DNA of 46,716 nt from Microbotryum silenes-acaulis (GCA_003665825.1 QPFY01000034.1:1-46716), one strand, 5' to 3'. Positions 32,490 to 44,900 are shown, counted from the first letter of the stretch. The notes: a model not told the origin generated them from the letters alone. Program-made: numbers and translations.

Positions 32490-33659
32490 TTACCAATTCT
32501 GGCCGAGGCGCGTTGAGGGGTCTGGTAAATCTTGGAACCTTGAGATGGATGCTACAACGGGTGCGTCCTCTGGGGTGTCTGTATTCTGATCCACAGGTTG
32601 TTGTGGTTGTCGGTTGCGGCGATCGATGTAACGTTGTCGTGCTTCGTCGTCGGGGCAGTCACGGACGCGGTGCACGCTGATCTTACAGGCAGGGCACATG
32701 TATCGGGCCGGTGGTAGTTGCGACGATCGGGATGAAGTGTTAGGTTTGTTCGATGACGGAGTGTTCGAGGAGGTTGCTGCGAATGCGGTGACGTTCGAGC
32801 CGGCGTTTCGAGTGTCGTGATGGTTTTTGACCTGCTTGTGTGCGAGGGCCATCAGGTTTGCCGGTGTTGGAAGTTTGTCCGTGTTGTGCAGTTCCATGTA
32901 TTGTCGGAACGCATCTAGTTCGTCGGGGATGAGGGTAAGTGCTCGGGCGGTGATGACGTCGGTGATTGTAATATTGGCGGACTCGAGACAGTTTGAGTGG
33001 TCGAGGAAGTCGGTCATCCATTCGACGAAGCCCTTTTCTTCGATGGGGGCACGGGTGATGTTGAAGAATGAGTGAAGCATACGAAGGGTAGACTGTGCCG
33101 ACGTAGGGTTGTACTCGTGGTCAAGATGTTCGTAGTAGGCCTGGGCGCGTTGTTGCGTCGAGGCGACGGTGAGCAGGGACTTGCGGACGTTACTTGCGAC
33201 GCCATCGGAGACTTGGCGGACGGCAAAGATTTCGACATTCTCACGGTCGATGTCGTCGGCACGGTCGGGTAGGTGTCCAGTGGTGATGTAGGCGTAGATC
33301 GTAGTACCTACGCGGTCTTGTAACGTGCGGTTCCAAACGCGGAAGGTTTCAACACCAGAAAGGAGAGCGTCGGCCGGCCAGCTTGAAAGGTGGCGGGGGA
33401 TGTCGATGTTGTGGTGGGGTCTGCGATCTGGGGCCGGGCTAGGGGACATGGTGAATTCTCGGAGGCGACGTTGGACTTCCATGTGGATGCGCTCGTCAAT
33501 GCTGGCGGCCAGGGTGGGGTCAACGTGGCTGGACATTGTGCCGTCGGCTTCGTCGGGTACGGGTGGTTCGGTGTGGGCAGGTGCGGCCGAGGCTGTGTCG
33601 TCGGCAGGGTTCGTGGGTGCTGGGGGGAATCTGGGCAGTTCGGGTCGAAGTAGGCTCAT
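32490..33659 (-). CDS. Gag protein of element C2 (389 aa)
   Basis: Same protein as the two C1 copies, in an independent insertion, with an intact frame, the CCHC knuckle at 322-335 and the start ATG inside the PBS (33653-33663). That two separately inserted elements both keep exactly this gene and nothing else argues that family C is a defined gag-only element and not one accidental deletion of a larger copy at this locus. Confidence 0.92.
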   Translation of the reverse strand: MSLLRPELPRFPPAPTNPADDTASAAPAHTEPPVPDEADGTMSSHVDPTLAASIDERIHMEVQRRLREFTMSPSPAPDRRPHHNIDIPRHLSSWPADALLSGVETFRVWNRTLQDRVGTTIYAYITTGHLPDRADDIDRENVEIFAVRQVSDGVASNVRKSLLTVASTQQRAQAYYEHLDHEYNPTSAQSTLRMLHSFFNITRAPIEEKGFVEWMTDFLDHSNCLESANITITDVITARALTLIPDELDAFRQYMELHNTDKLPTPANLMALAHKQVKNHHDTRNAGSNVTAFAATSSNTPSSNKPNTSSRSSQLPPARYMCPACKISVHRVRDCPDDEARQRYIDRRNRQPQQPVDQNTDTPEDAPVVASISRFQDLPDPSTRLGQNW

Positions 33660-33663
33660 AACC
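33653..33663 (-). other. Primer-binding site of C2
   Basis: Minus-strand GGTTATGAGCC, initiator-Met anticodon-loop complement, containing the gag ATG. Confidence 0.78.
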
Positions 33664-34548
33664 TGTTGAATGTGGACTGTAGGGCTTATCGGAATTTGGC
33701 GTAGCGACCGCTAGGGCTACTAGTGGAGCGTCGACGTGGCAAGGATGCGACGGACGGTCGACAGGAGAAGTCGTGAGGCGGCACTGGCGCGGTCTGATGA
33801 GACGGACGCGGTGCGGCTGGACGATCTGTTCTCTACCGAAGATTAGCTGTCTGGCTAATGTTGGGAAGCGGTATGATGATTGCAACTAACCTGTTCTCTA
33901 CCGAAGATTAGCTGTCTGGCTAATGTTGGGAAGCGGTAGAGAAGAGGAAGAAAGGCACAGGGGCGCGCGAGTCGGGTGAGGTTCTAGCAAGGGGCCGCGC
34001 TAAGACAAACTGGGCTAGCACAATGCGAAGCTACAAGACCGAACTCCAAGCGGACCATCAAGGCTCTGAGGGGTGTCGTGTTGGACGATGTACACGAAGG
34101 GAAACTTATCTACCTTGGTCGAGTGTTGGTGAGCTGGGCAATCCGTAGCAACAAGATCCAGGTTGCGAACAACGGGCGTCATGCATGGGCGATACACTGG
34201 ATGGCCGATGAGACATGAGGACGGTGGCGGCAAGCTGGCGGTGGCTAGGCGGAGGCAACGGCTTGGCAAGACAGGAGAAGTAGACCGACTAAGTTCCGAT
34301 GTGGAGGCGGCGGCGCGCGAGCGTGAGTTGAACAGGCTGGCGCGGGAGCGGCGAACAAAAGGGGGGCGGCTTGGCTGTGAAGGCGAAGGCGCCGAGGCGA
34401 AAGACTGGGGGGCGGCTTGGCAGCGAGGGCAAAGGCGCCGAGGCGAAGGCGCGCGGCGGCGAAAGAGGCGCCGAAAACTGGGCGGTCCTGACAAACGGCG
34501 GCCCAAAGTTGAAGTGTTCGAACGCTTGTAGTAGAATGAAATTCAACA
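33664..34548 (-). repeat. C2 5' LTR (885 bp)
   Basis: Matches 31491-32375 by eye, including the C2-specific GGTATGATG. Followed by TSD AAGGC. Confidence 0.95.
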
Positions 34549-34553
34549 AAGGC

Positions 34554-36590
34554 CGCGCGCGTGATCTTCACCGGTTACGACCTCGCCTCCAAGGCTTTCC
34601 GTTTCTTCGACCATTCTACCAACAAGGTTGTGATTGGCCGAAATGCCACCTTCCTCGACGACGACTTCCCCGGTCTACCAATCAACACGCCCGTCGATGC
34701 GGACGACACCGAACGCCAGTTCGTCATTCCCGCCGACACGCCCGCCCCAGCCGTCAAGACGAGGACCCCACTAGTAAGGTCGGCGCACATGGACGTCTCA
34801 TCCTCTCTTGATGATTCTGCCATGAGCGCCGTTGACGTGGCCCCAGGGTACACTGGCGGATCCTTACTTAATTCTACAGATACCAGCCCCTCGCCGTCCC
34901 CGTCGCTTGCCCCGTTTTCGTCGCCCGCCACATCCTCGGCCGGGGGACCGTCCCTCGATGACTCGGACGACCCGCTTGACCTCCTCAACTCCAACACCGC
35001 GGTTCGCCTCAACCTGATGGACGTACATCAATCCGACGACGACACCCTGGTGACGCCCGCACCCGCCATGGCCCCCGCTGAACAGCCCTCCGATGACGAC
35101 TCCCCTGATGAGATCGATTTCCTCTCTCGCCACCACCGCGCCTTCATCGCCGCAGAAGACGACAACCCCGCCCTCGAAGCCATCGAGCCCATCAAATCGA
35201 TCACTAGCGACCCTCAGACCTGGCGTGAAGCAATGTCCAGCGACGAGCACGACATCTGGGCTCAGGCTGCCGCCGCCGAGTTCACCGCCATGCGCGACGA
35301 CTTCAAGGTGTTCACCATCGAGCCTCGATCCTCCGTACCGCCGGGCGCCACTATCGTCACCTCCAAATTCGTCTGGAAGACCAAGCGCGATGCACGCGGT
35401 GACGTCACAGGGCGGAAGGCACGCCTTGTAGCGCAAGGTAACCGCCAACGCGACGGCATCGATTTCTCGGAGACTTTCGCACCCGTTGCCCGTTTCTCCT
35501 CCATTCGCTGCCTCCTTGCCCTCGCCGCTGCCAACGGTTACCACGTTCATCAGGCCGACATCGACAAGGCTTACCTCCACGGCGAGCTCGATCACGATAT
35601 CTGGATGACAACGCCACGAGGTTTCGACTTCCCGAGCGATAAGGTTCTCCGCCTGCGGCGCTCAATCTACGGTCTCAAGCAGGCCGGTCGCATCTGGAAT
35701 CGCCACATTGACACATCACTCAGGAGTCTCGGGTACAAGGCAACGGGCACTGATCACTGCATTTACTCTCACATTGATGATCAGCAACGGCCCCATTATA
35801 TCGCCTTGTATGTCGACGATCTCCTCATTGTCAGCCCCGCCCTCGACGAGATCGAACGCGTCATCTCCGGCCTCGAACAACGATACGGCGTCAAAAGGCT
35901 CGGCCCCGCGGAATACATCCTCGGCATCCAAATCCGCCGCCTGGACGACGGCTCCATTGCCCTATCCCAGGAACGCTACATCATGGACGTGCTCGCCCGG
36001 TTTCACTTCGACACCACGACACGCGGCGCTACAGTGCCAATGACGCCCGGCCTCTCGCTCACAGCAGTTCCGGGTCAGGGAACGGAGCGCATTCGATCGT
36101 GGTACCTCCAAGCCATCGGCTCCCTCCTGTACATTTCCCTTGGCACTCGACCCGACATTGCCTTCGCCGTCTCGTACTTGTCCCGGTTCGCCAACAACCC
36201 TGGCCGTCGTCATTGGATTGCCGTCAAACACGTCCTTCGCTACCTTCGTGCCACGTACCGCGATGAGCTACTCTACGCCCGCGGTCCAGCCAAAGTTACG
36301 GGTGTGGTCGGTTATTCCGATGCGAACTGGGGTGCCTGCGTCGACACGTCCATCTCCACAATGGGCTTCGTTTTTTACTTGGCTGGCTCTGCCGTCTCTT
36401 GGTCATCGAAACGTCAGACTCGGGTGGCGGATTCCACCACTGATGCCGAATACCTCGCCTTGTCGCACGCTGGTAAGGAAGCGATTTACCTTACGCAACT
36501 CCTCTCCGAGCTCCACGTTCGCCCGATCGATGCAGCTCACATCTTCACCGACAACGAGGCCGCGGCCGCCGTCGCTCACGACCCCGTTCG
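34554..36590 (+). pseudogene. B2 gag-pol, second segment (integrase C-terminus to RNase H)
   Basis: Resumes the B2 frame after C2: integrase C-terminal region ([16 protein letters not shown]), acidic Asp/Ser-rich linker, RT ([37 protein letters not shown]) and RNase H up to [15 protein letters not shown]. There it meets the B3 LTR at 36591; the frame to 36627 beyond that is LTR. The last ~80 residues seen in B3 ([12 protein letters not shown] to the C-terminus) are missing from the window. No stop codon or frameshift. Confidence 0.93.
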
Positions 36591-36919
36591 TGTGAGGAAT
36601 CCACTCTCCGCTCGGGTCAGGACTTAGGCGCGCGGAGCGAGCCGGGCGCATCGGCCCAGGACTTAGGCGCGCGGAGCGAGCCGGGCGCATCGGCCCAGGA
36701 CTTAGGCGCGCGCAGCGAGCCTGGCACATTGGCTCAGCCCCGAGGCTCGCTGGCTGAGGACTTGGGGCGCGCGGCTCCCTTACTGTTAGATTCCTATTCA
36801 TCACTCTTGGCTATAACTACATCGCTGACGTAGTAGAGTTGATCGAATAGGTATGTTGAAATGATATTCATCACTCTTGGCTATAACTACATCGCTGACG
36901 TAGTAGAGTTGATCGAATA
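36591..36919 (+). repeat. 5' LTR of B3 (329 bp)
   Basis: TGTGAGGAATCC to GATCGAATA. It contains three 39-bp GC-rich repeats (about 36615-36733) and two copies of the 3' unit. The second copy (36851-36920, counting the first PBS base) starts GTATGT and ends AATAG. Confidence 0.95.
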
Positions 36920-36920
36920 G
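36851..36920 (+). promoter_or_regulatory. Intron-like duplicated unit at the B3 LTR end
   Basis: 70-nt segment with donor GTATGT, branch-like GCTGAC and acceptor AATAG at the LTR/PBS junction. Its removal would leave GAATAG joined to GTTATAAGCC, exactly the arrangement present in B1. Splicing itself is inferred, not shown. Confidence 0.45.
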
Positions 36921-36931
36921 GTTATAAGCCC
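36920..36931 (+). other. Primer-binding site of B3
   Basis: GGTTATAAGCCC after the LTR, as in A1, A2, B1, B2 and B4. Confidence 0.73.
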
Positions 36932-37013
36932 ACGAGCTACCAGCCCCGCCGCTTGAAATTTTTCCCTCGAGCCCAGCCACTCGAGCCGCCCCAGCCCATC
37001 GCACCATCGCAGC

Positions 37014-40000
37014 ATGGACAGCTCCCCCGCCCCGCCTTCGCCCCCCAGGGACATCAGCTCCCCTGACCCTTCGATCAGCGTGCAAATCGCCACGCTACAG
37101 GCACAGCTTGCCGCTCTACAGGCCTCACAGCCCCCTGCCGCCGCCGCCGCCTCCCCGCCCGTCACTGCCACGCAGGCAAACACCGCCACCGCATCAAAAG
37201 TCGTGTTCCCCAAGCACGCTCGCCTTGACGGCCCTAAGTCGTTTACAAACTGGTTACGTCAACTCCGTCTCGCGCTTCCAAATCAAGCCCGTGGTTACGT
37301 TCTTGACGGTGTCATTCCCCCGACGTGGACGGCCGACCAGCTTGCCGCCCGTGACGACGCCGCGCGTGAAATCATCGTTGGCTCGATCGACTCAGCCGAC
37401 GTCTCAGCCACCCTCGACACCATCCCCAGCGACGACCTGTCGGCACCACGCATCTTCGCCGCACTCAAGGCTCGTTTCGCACCGGACGACGCCACTCGTA
37501 CCCTCGAGTTGTTCGCCCGCCTTTGGGACTTCAGGAAGATGCCTGCCTCCGTCGAGGCGTACGACACGTGGCTCCGTGAATACATGTCGATCGCGCAGGA
37601 AATCCGCGACGCCAAAACCTCGCTCAACGACGTGCTCGCCACTCACGTGCTCGCCATGGTCCCACCCTGCCTCGACAGCTTCCGACTCACGTTCACGGAC
37701 GAGCAGCGCAACCAACGCGACCTCCCGGAACTCACGACGCTGACGGATCGCATTCGCATCCAGCTTCGCTCGGCGGGACTCTCGTCATCGCACTCGGCCA
37801 TGCTCGCCACCGCCTCCCCTTGTCCCGCCTGCCGCGCCCCCGGCCACCGTCTGCGCGACTGCACCTCACGGGCGACACACCCGCCCGCCGGCCCCTGCCG
37901 CCGCTGCCACAAGAAAGGTCACTGGGCCCTCGACTGCAAGCACCGGGGCGAACAGAAACACACCGGCGACGACAACCAGGACGACACGTCTCTCCCCGCC
38001 GCTCAACAGCCTAACATCGGCTATTTCGCCTCCTGCCTGTTCGCTCGCCGGCAACTCCCGACTGACGCCTTTGTAGTCGACTCGGGCGCCACGGCACACA
38101 TGGTCGCCGATCGCTCTCTATTCACGGCTTATCGCCAGACGGCGCACACCAAGATCGGCGGCATCGCCGGCGGTATCACGGCCATTGGTATGGGGGACGT
38201 AGCGTTCGTTGCCAAGACCGGACATCCGATCACGCTGCGTGGCGTTCTGCACACGCCGGGCCTCCACGTCAACCTCCTCTCTGTTTCTCGCCTCTGCGAC
38301 ACCGACCGCGTTCGACTCGCCTTCACCAGCGACGGCATCGACATCGCCAAGGACGGCCAGGCCATTGCTCACGGTACCAGGGTTAACGACGGTCTCTACC
38401 TTTTGGACGCGGATCACACCAAGTGTCAGCAGCTTGCCCTTCTCTCGCGTTCTGAGTCTACCGTGCCCCTGCTTACCCTTCACCGCTGCCTCGGCCATCT
38501 TGCCCCATCCTCTATACAGAAGATGATCGCCGCAGGTTTGCTGGACGGGTTTGGGGCCGGGTACAGTGACAAAGACGTAGAGGAGTTTGTTTGCAATGCT
38601 TGCCTTGGTTCCAAAGGCCACCGTCTTCCTTTTCCCGACTCTGAGTCGCATTCCCCCGAGAGACTCGGCCTCGTGCACAGCGATGTCCTTTCGTTCCCCA
38701 CTCCGTCCTTGACCGGGAAGCGCTACCTTGTCACATTTCTTGACGACCACTCTCGCAAACTCTGGGCATACGCGATCGATCACAAAAGCGACGTCTTCCC
38801 GACCTTCCAGACTTGGCTCGCCGAAGTGGAGTTAGAGACGAACGCGCGTTTAAAAACCCTTCGCACTGACAACGGCGGGGAGTACCGATCGAACGCATTC
38901 ACGGAGTTCTGCAAGTCCAGGGGCATTCGTCGTCAATACTCTATCCCCTACACACCTCAGCAAAACGGTCGTGCCGAACGTGTCAATCTCTCCATTGTCG
39001 AGGGCATCCTCGCCCTCCTTGCTGACTCCCATCTGCCGGCCACCTTTTGGGATGAAGCGGCTGCGTACTTCGTTTATTGCAAAAACAGGTGCTCACACTC
39101 AGCTTTGGCCAAACAGACTCCAGAATCCGTTTGGAACGGCCGACGCACCACCACCACCGCCCTCCACCCGTTCGGCTGCGCGGCCTGGCTCACGGTCGCG
39201 CCGGACCTTCGCAGCAAGCTCGACCCCAAGGCCGCGCGCGTGATCTTCACCGGTTACGACCTCGCCTCCAAGGCTTTCCGTTTCTTCGACCATTATACCA
39301 ACAAGGTTGTGATTGGCCGAAATGCCACCTTCCTCGACGACGACTTCCCCGGCCTCCCAATCAACACGCCCGTCGATGTGGACAACACCGAACGCCAGTT
39401 CGTCATTCCCGCCGACACGCCCGCCCCCGCCGTCAAGACGAGGACCCCACTAGTAAGGTCGGCGCACATGGACGTCTCATCCTCTCTTGATGATTCTGCC
39501 ATGAGCGCCGTTGACGTGGCCCCAGGGTACACTGGCGGATCCTTACTTAATTCTACAGATATCAGCCCCTCGCCGTCCCCGTCGCTTGTCCCGCTTTCGT
39601 CGCCCGCCACGTCCTCGGCCGGAGGACCGTCCCTCGATGACTCGGACGACCCGCTTGACCTCCTCAACTCCAACACCGCGGTTCGCCTCAACCTGATGGA
39701 CGTACATCGATCCGACGACGACACCCTGGTGACGCCCGCACCCGCCATTGCCCCCGCTGAACAGCCCTCCGATGACGACTCCCCTGATGAGATCGATTTC
39801 CTCTCTCGCCACCACCGCGCCTTCATCGCCACAGACGACGACGACCCCACCCTCGACGCCATCGAGCCCGTCAAGTCGATTACTAGCGATCCTCAGACCT
39901 GGCGCGAAGCAATGTCCAGCGACGAGCACGACATCTGGGCTCAGGCTGCCGCCGCCGAGTTCACCGCCATGCGCGACGACTTCAAGGTGTTCACCATCGA

Positions 40001-41732
40001 GCCTCGATCCTCCGTACCACCGGGCGCCACTATCGTCACCTCCAAGTTCGTCTGGAAGACCAAACGCGACGCACGCGGCGAAGTCACGGGGCACAAGGCA
40101 CGTCTCGTAGCGCAAGGTAACCGACAACGCGACGGCATCGACTTCTCGGAGACTTTCGCACCCGTCGCCCGGTTCTCCTCCATTCGCTGCCTCCTTGCCC
40201 TCGCCGCTGCCAATGGTTACCACGTTCATCAGGCCGACATCGACAAGGCTTACCTCCACGGCGAGCTCGATCACGATATCTGGATGACGACGCCACGAGG
40301 TTTCGACTTCCCAAGTGATAAGATTCTCCGCCTGCGGCGCTCAATCTACGGTCTCAAGCAGGCCGGTCGCATCTGGAATCGCCACATTGACACATCACTC
40401 AGGAGTCTCGGGTACAAGGCAACGGGCACTGATCACTGCATTTACTCTCACATTGATGATCAGCAACGGCCCCATTATATCGCCTTGTATGTCGACGATC
40501 TCCTCATTGTCAGCCCCGCCCTCGACGAGATCGAACGCGTCATCTCCGGCCTCGAACAACGATACGGCGTCAAACGACTCGGCCCCGCGGAATACATCCT
40601 CGGCATCCAAATCCGCCGCCTGGACGACGGCTCCATTGCCCTATCCCAGGAACGCTACATCATGGACGTGCTCGCCCGGTTTCACTTCGACACCACGACA
40701 CGCGGCGCTACGGTGCCAATGACGCCCGGCCTCTCGCTCACGGCAGTTCCGGGTCAAGGAACGGAGCGCATTCGATCGTGGTACCTACAAGCCATTGGCT
40801 CCCTCCTGTACATTTCCCTTGGCACTCGACCCGACATTGCCTTCGCCGTCTCGTACTTGTCCCGGTTCGCCAACAACCCTGGCCGCCGTCATTGGATTGC
40901 CGTCAAACACGTCCTTCGCTACCTTCGCGCCACGTACCGCGATGAGCTACTCTACGCCCGCGGTCCAGCCAAAGTTACGGGTGTGGTTGGGTATTCCGAT
41001 GCGAACTGGGGTGCCTGCGTCGACACGTCCATCTCCACAATGGGCTTCGTCTTTTACTTGGCCGGCTCCGCCGTCTCTTGGTCATCGAAGCGTCAGACTC
41101 GGGTGGCGGATTCCACCACTGATGCCGAATACCTCGCCTTGTCGCACGCTGGTAAGGAAGCGATTTACCTTACGCAACTCCTCTCCGAGCTCCACGTTCG
41201 CCCGATCGATGCAGCTCACATCTTCACCGACAACGAGGCCGCGGCCGCCGTCGCTCACGACCCCGTTCGCACCTCCGGCACTCGACACATACGCCTCCGC
41301 GAGCATTTTGTCCGCGACATGGTCAACCGAGGCGATATCTCCCTCTCACACGTTGGCACAGCGGACATGGTTGCGGACCTATTCACCAAAGCGCTGGGTC
41401 CCAAGATTTTTGGTATACATTGCTATGCTCTAGGCCTCCGGACGCGGCACCCACGGCTCAAGTCTACCTCGCGTTCGCGTGGGGGGGGGTGTGAGGAATC
41501 CACTCTCCGCTCGGGTCAGGACTTAGGCGCGCGGAGCGAGCCGGGCGCATCGGCCCAGGACTTAGGCGCGCGGAGCGAGCCGGGCGCAACGGCCCAGGAC
41601 TTAGGCGCGCGCAGCGAGCCTGGCACATTGGCTCAGCCCCGAGGCTCGCTGGCTGAGGACTTGGGGCGCGCGGCTCCCTTACTGTTAGATTCCTATTCAT
41701 CACTCTTGGCTATAACTACATCGCTGACGTAG
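37014..41732 (+). CDS. Gag-Pol polyprotein of element B3
   Basis: Single-frame copia polyprotein, 1492 codons up to the 3' LTR. It starts at ATG 37014. Motifs: capsid-like region about 65-265; two zinc knuckles C-x2-C-x4-H-x4-C at 270-283 and 295-308; protease DSGA at 356; integrase H490/H495 and C527/C530 with triad D557, D619, E655 (35-residue spacing); Asp/Ser-rich linker; RT YVDD at 1159-1162; RNase H acidic residues near 1329 and 1370. There is no stop codon before the LTR. Through the G9 tract the frame runs into U3 and ends at 41732, adding about 80 LTR-coded residues rich in repeated DLGARSEPG. With eight Gs, as in B4 and E, the frame would differ. Family B shares PBS and architecture with A but has two normal knuckles. 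Confidence 0.94.
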   Translation: MDSSPAPPSPPRDISSPDPSISVQIATLQAQLAALQASQPPAAAAASPPVTATQANTATASKVVFPKHARLDGPKSFTNWLRQLRLALPNQARGYVLDGVIPPTWTADQLAARDDAAREIIVGSIDSADVSATLDTIPSDDLSAPRIFAALKARFAPDDATRTLELFARLWDFRKMPASVEAYDTWLREYMSIAQEIRDAKTSLNDVLATHVLAMVPPCLDSFRLTFTDEQRNQRDLPELTTLTDRIRIQLRSAGLSSSHSAMLATASPCPACRAPGHRLRDCTSRATHPPAGPCRRCHKKGHWALDCKHRGEQKHTGDDNQDDTSLPAAQQPNIGYFASCLFARRQLPTDAFVVDSGATAHMVADRSLFTAYRQTAHTKIGGIAGGITAIGMGDVAFVAKTGHPITLRGVLHTPGLHVNLLSVSRLCDTDRVRLAFTSDGIDIAKDGQAIAHGTRVNDGLYLLDADHTKCQQLALLSRSESTVPLLTLHRCLGHLAPSSIQKMIAAGLLDGFGAGYSDKDVEEFVCNACLGSKGHRLPFPDSESHSPERLGLVHSDVLSFPTPSLTGKRYLVTFLDDHSRKLWAYAIDHKSDVFPTFQTWLAEVELETNARLKTLRTDNGGEYRSNAFTEFCKSRGIRRQYSIPYTPQQNGRAERVNLSIVEGILALLADSHLPATFWDEAAAYFVYCKNRCSHSALAKQTPESVWNGRRTTTTALHPFGCAAWLTVAPDLRSKLDPKAARVIFTGYDLASKAFRFFDHYTNKVVIGRNATFLDDDFPGLPINTPVDVDNTERQFVIPADTPAPAVKTRTPLVRSAHMDVSSSLDDSAMSAVDVAPGYTGGSLLNSTDISPSPSPSLVPLSSPATSSAGGPSLDDSDDPLDLLNSNTAVRLNLMDVHRSDDDTLVTPAPAIAPAEQPSDDDSPDEIDFLSRHHRAFIATDDDDPTLDAIEPVKSITSDPQTWREAMSSDEHDIWAQAAAAEFTAMRDDFKVFTIEPRSSVPPGATIVTSKFVWKTKRDARGEVTGHKARLVAQGNRQRDGIDFSETFAPVARFSSIRCLLALAAANGYHVHQADIDKAYLHGELDHDIWMTTPRGFDFPSDKILRLRRSIYGLKQAGRIWNRHIDTSLRSLGYKATGTDHCIYSHIDDQQRPHYIALYVDDLLIVSPALDEIERVISGLEQRYGVKRLGPAEYILGIQIRRLDDGSIALSQERYIMDVLARFHFDTTTRGATVPMTPGLSLTAVPGQGTERIRSWYLQAIGSLLYISLGTRPDIAFAVSYLSRFANNPGRRHWIAVKHVLRYLRATYRDELLYARGPAKVTGVVGYSDANWGACVDTSISTMGFVFYLAGSAVSWSSKRQTRVADSTTDAEYLALSHAGKEAIYLTQLLSELHVRPIDAAHIFTDNEAAAAVAHDPVRTSGTRHIRLREHFVRDMVNRGDISLSHVGTADMVADLFTKALGPKIFGIHCYALGLRTRHPRLKSTSRSRGGGCEESTLRSGQDLGARSEPGASAQDLGARSEPGATAQDLGARSEPGTLAQPRGSLAEDLGRAAPLLLDSYSSLLAITTSLT

Positions 41733-41818
41733 TAGAGTTGATCGAATAGGTATGTTGAAATGATATTCATCACTCTTGGCTATAACTACATCGCTGACGT
41801 AGTAGAGTTGATCGAATA
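41490..41818 (+). repeat. LTR shared by B3 (3') and B4 (5')
   Basis: 329 bp, same plan as the B3 5' LTR, with one visible difference (GCGCAACGG for GCGCATCGG near 41585). It is followed directly by a PBS, so B4 begins without any flanking DNA. Confidence 0.95.
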
Positions 41819-41830
41819 GGTTATAAGCCC
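41819..41830 (+). other. Primer-binding site of B4
   Basis: GGTTATAAGCCC directly after the shared LTR. Confidence 0.72.
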
Positions 41831-41912
41831 ACGAGCTACCAGCCCCGCCGCTTGAAATTTTTCCCTCGAGCCCAGCCACTCGAGCCGCCCCAGCCCATCG
41901 CACCATCGCAGC

Positions 41913-44900
41913 ATGGACAGCTCCCCCGCCCCGCCTTCGCCCCCCAGGGACATCAGCTCCCCTGACCCTTCGATCAGCGTGCAAATCGCCACGCTACAGG
42001 CACAGCTTGCCGCTCTACAGGCCTCACAGCCCCCTGCCGCCGCCGCCGCCTCCCCGCCCGTCACTGCCACGCAGGCAAACACCGCCACCGCATCAAAAGT
42101 CGTGTTCCCCAAGCACGCTCGCCTTGACGGCCCTAAGTCGTTTACAAACTGGTTACGTCAACTCCGTCTCGCGCTTCCAAATCAAGCCCGTGGTTACGTT
42201 CTTGACGGTGTCATTCCCCCGACGTGGACGGCCGACCAGCTTGCCGCCGTGACGACGCCGCGCGTGAAATCATCGTTGGCTCGATCGACTCAGCCGACGT
42301 CTCAGCCACCCTCGACACCATCCCCAGCGACGACCTGTCGGCACCACGCATCTTCGCCGCACTCAAGGCTCGTTTCGCACCGGACGACGCCACTCGTACC
42401 CTCGAGTTGTTCGCCCGCCTTTGGGACTTCAGGAAGATGCCTGCCTCCGTCGAGGCGTACGACACGTGGCTCCGTGAATACATGTCGATCGCGCAGGAAA
42501 TCCGCGACGCCAAAACCTCGCTCAACGACGTGCTCGCCACTCACGTGCTCGCCATGGTCCCACCCTGCCTCGACAGCTTCCGACTCACGTTCACGGACGA
42601 GCAGCGCAACCAACGCGACCTCCCGGAACTCACGACGCTGACGGATCGCATTCGCATCCAGCTTCGCTCGGCGGGACTCTCGTCATCGCACTCGGCCATG
42701 CTCGCCACCGCCTCCCCTTGTCCCGCCTGCCGCGCCCCCGGCCACCGTCTGCGCGACTGCACCTCACGGGCGACACACCCGCCCGCCAGCCCCTGCCGCC
42801 GCTGCCACAAGAAAGGTCACTGGCCCTCGACTGCAAGCACCGGGGCGAACAGAAACACACCGGCGACGACAACCAGGACGACACGTCTCTCCCCGCCGCT
42901 CAACAGCCTAACATCGGCTATTTCGCCTCCTGCCTGTTCGCTCGCCGGCAACTCCCGACTGACGCCTTTGTAGTCGACTCGGGCGCCACGGCACACATGG
43001 TCGCCGATCGCTCTCTATTCACGGCTTATCGCCAGACGGCGCACACCAAGATCGGCGCAATCGCCGGCGGTATCACGGCCATTGGTATGGGGGACGTAGC
43101 GTTCGTTGCCAAGACCGGACATCCGATCACGCTGCGTGGCGTTCTGCACACGCCGGGCCTCCACGTCAACCTCCTCTCTGTTTCTCGCCTCTGCGACACC
43201 GACCGCGTTCGACTCGCCTTCACCAGCGACGGCATCGACATCGCCAAGGACGGCCAGGCCATTGCTCACGGTACCAGGGTTAACGACGGTCTCTACCTTT
43301 TGGACGCGGATCACACCAAGTGTCAGCAGCTTGCCCTTCTCTCGCGTTCTGAGTCTACCGTGCCCCTGCTTACCCTTCACCGCTGCCTCGGCCATCTTGC
43401 CCCATCCTCTATACAGAAGATGATCGCCGCAGGTTTGCTGGACGGGTTTGGGGCCGGGTACAGTGACAAAGACGTAGAGGAGTTTGTTTGCAATGCTTGC
43501 CTTGGTTCCAAAGGCCACCGTCTTCCTTTTCCCGACTCTGAGTCGCATTCCCCCGAGAGACTCGGCCTCGTGCACAGCGATGTCCTTTCGTTCCCCACTC
43601 CGTCCTTGACCGGGAAGCGCTACCTTGTCACATTTCTTGACGACCACTCTCGCAAACTCTGGGCATACGCGATCGATCACAAAAGCGACGTCTTCCCGAC
43701 CTTCCAGACTTGGCTCGCCGAAGTGGAGTTAGAGACGAACGCGCGTTTAAAAACCCTTCGCACTGACAACGGCGGGGAGTACCGATCGAACGCATTCACG
43801 GAGTTCTGCAAGTCCAGGGGCATTCGTCGTCAATACTCTATCCCCTACACACCTCAGCAAAACGGTCGTGCCGAACGTGTCAATCTCTCCATTGTCGAGG
43901 GCATCCTCGCCCTCCTTGCTGACTCCCATCTGCCGGCCACCTTTTGGGATGAAGCGGCTGCGTACTTCGTTTATTGCAAAAACAGGTGCTCACACTCAGC
44001 TTTGGCCAAACAGACTCCAGAATCCGTTTGGAACGGCCGACGCACCACCACCACCGCCCTCCACCCGTTCGGCTGCGCGGCCTGGCTCACGGTCGCGCCG
44101 GACCTTCGCAGCAAGCTCGACCCCAAGGCCGCGCGCGTGATCTTCACCGGTTACGACCTCGCCTCCAAGGCTTTCCGTTTCTTCGACCATTATACCAACA
44201 AGGTTGTGATTGGCCGAAATGCCACCTTCCTCGACGACGACTTCCCCGGCCTCCCAATCAACACGCCCGTCGATGTGGACAACACCGAACGCCAGTTCGT
44301 CATTCCCGCCGACACGCCCGCCCCCGCCGTCAAGACGAGGACCCCACTAGTAAGGTCGGCGCACATGGACGTCTCATCCTCTCTTGATGATTCTGCCATG
44401 AGCGCCGTTGACGTGGCCCCAGGGTACACTGGCGGATCCTTACTTAATTCTACAGATATCAGCCCCTCGCCGTCCCCGTCGCTTGTCCCGCTTTCGTCGC
44501 CCGCCACGTCCTCGGCCGGAGGACCGTCCCTCGATGACTCGGACGACCCGCTTGACCTCCTCAACTCCAACACCGCGGTTCGCCTCAACCTGATGGACGT
44601 ACATCGATCCGACGACGACACCCTGGTGACGCCCGCACCCGCCATTGCCCCCGCTGAACAGCCCTCCGATGACGACTCCCCTGATGAGATCGATTTCCTC
44701 TCTCGCCACCACCGCGCCTTCATCGCCACAGACGACGACGACCCCACCCTCGACGCCATCGAGCCCGTCAAGTCGATTACTAGCGATCCTCAGACCTGGC
44801 GCGAAGCAATGTCCAGCGACGAGCACGACATCTGGGCTCAGGCTGCCGCCGCCGAGTTCACCGCCATGCGCGACGACTTCAAGGTGTTCACCATCGAGCC

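Larger units (their letters stand above)
31491..34548 (-). mobile_element. Gag-only LTR element C2 (single unit)
   Basis: Complete C element: LTR 31491-32375, internal 32376-33663, LTR 33664-34548, flanked by TSD AAGGC (31486-31490 and 34549-34553). It has its own variants in both LTRs (GGTATGATG where C1 has GGTCTGATG) and one G fewer near 32460. It is therefore an independent insertion rather than a copy of the C1 locus. Confidence 0.96.
18224..36590 (+). mobile_element. Copia element B2, split by A2, C2 and cut by B3
   Basis: Plus-strand family B element inserted into A3 gag (candidate TSD CTTTT, 18219-18223). Its own sequence is 18224-18366, 29019-31490 and 34554-36590. Insertions into it are A2 in the 5' LTR (TSD GAGGC), C2 in the integrase region (TSD AAGGC) and B3 in RNase H (left TSD copy GTTCG, 36586-36590). 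The remainder, starting with the CACCTCCGGC seen in B3, is expected right of the window. Confidence 0.93.
36591..41818 (+). mobile_element. Copia element B3, full length
   Basis: 5' LTR 36591-36919, PBS, intact gag-pol, G9 PPT (41481-41489) and LTR 41490-41818, the last shared with B4. Inserted in B2 RNase H; the left flank is GTTCG (36586-36590). It is the most complete family B copy in the window. Confidence 0.95.

Noticed and set aside
37014..41732. Household-type host gene interpretation of the large B frame
   Set aside because: Integrase-RT-RNase H order, LTR pair, PBS and PPT identify it as a copia polyprotein.
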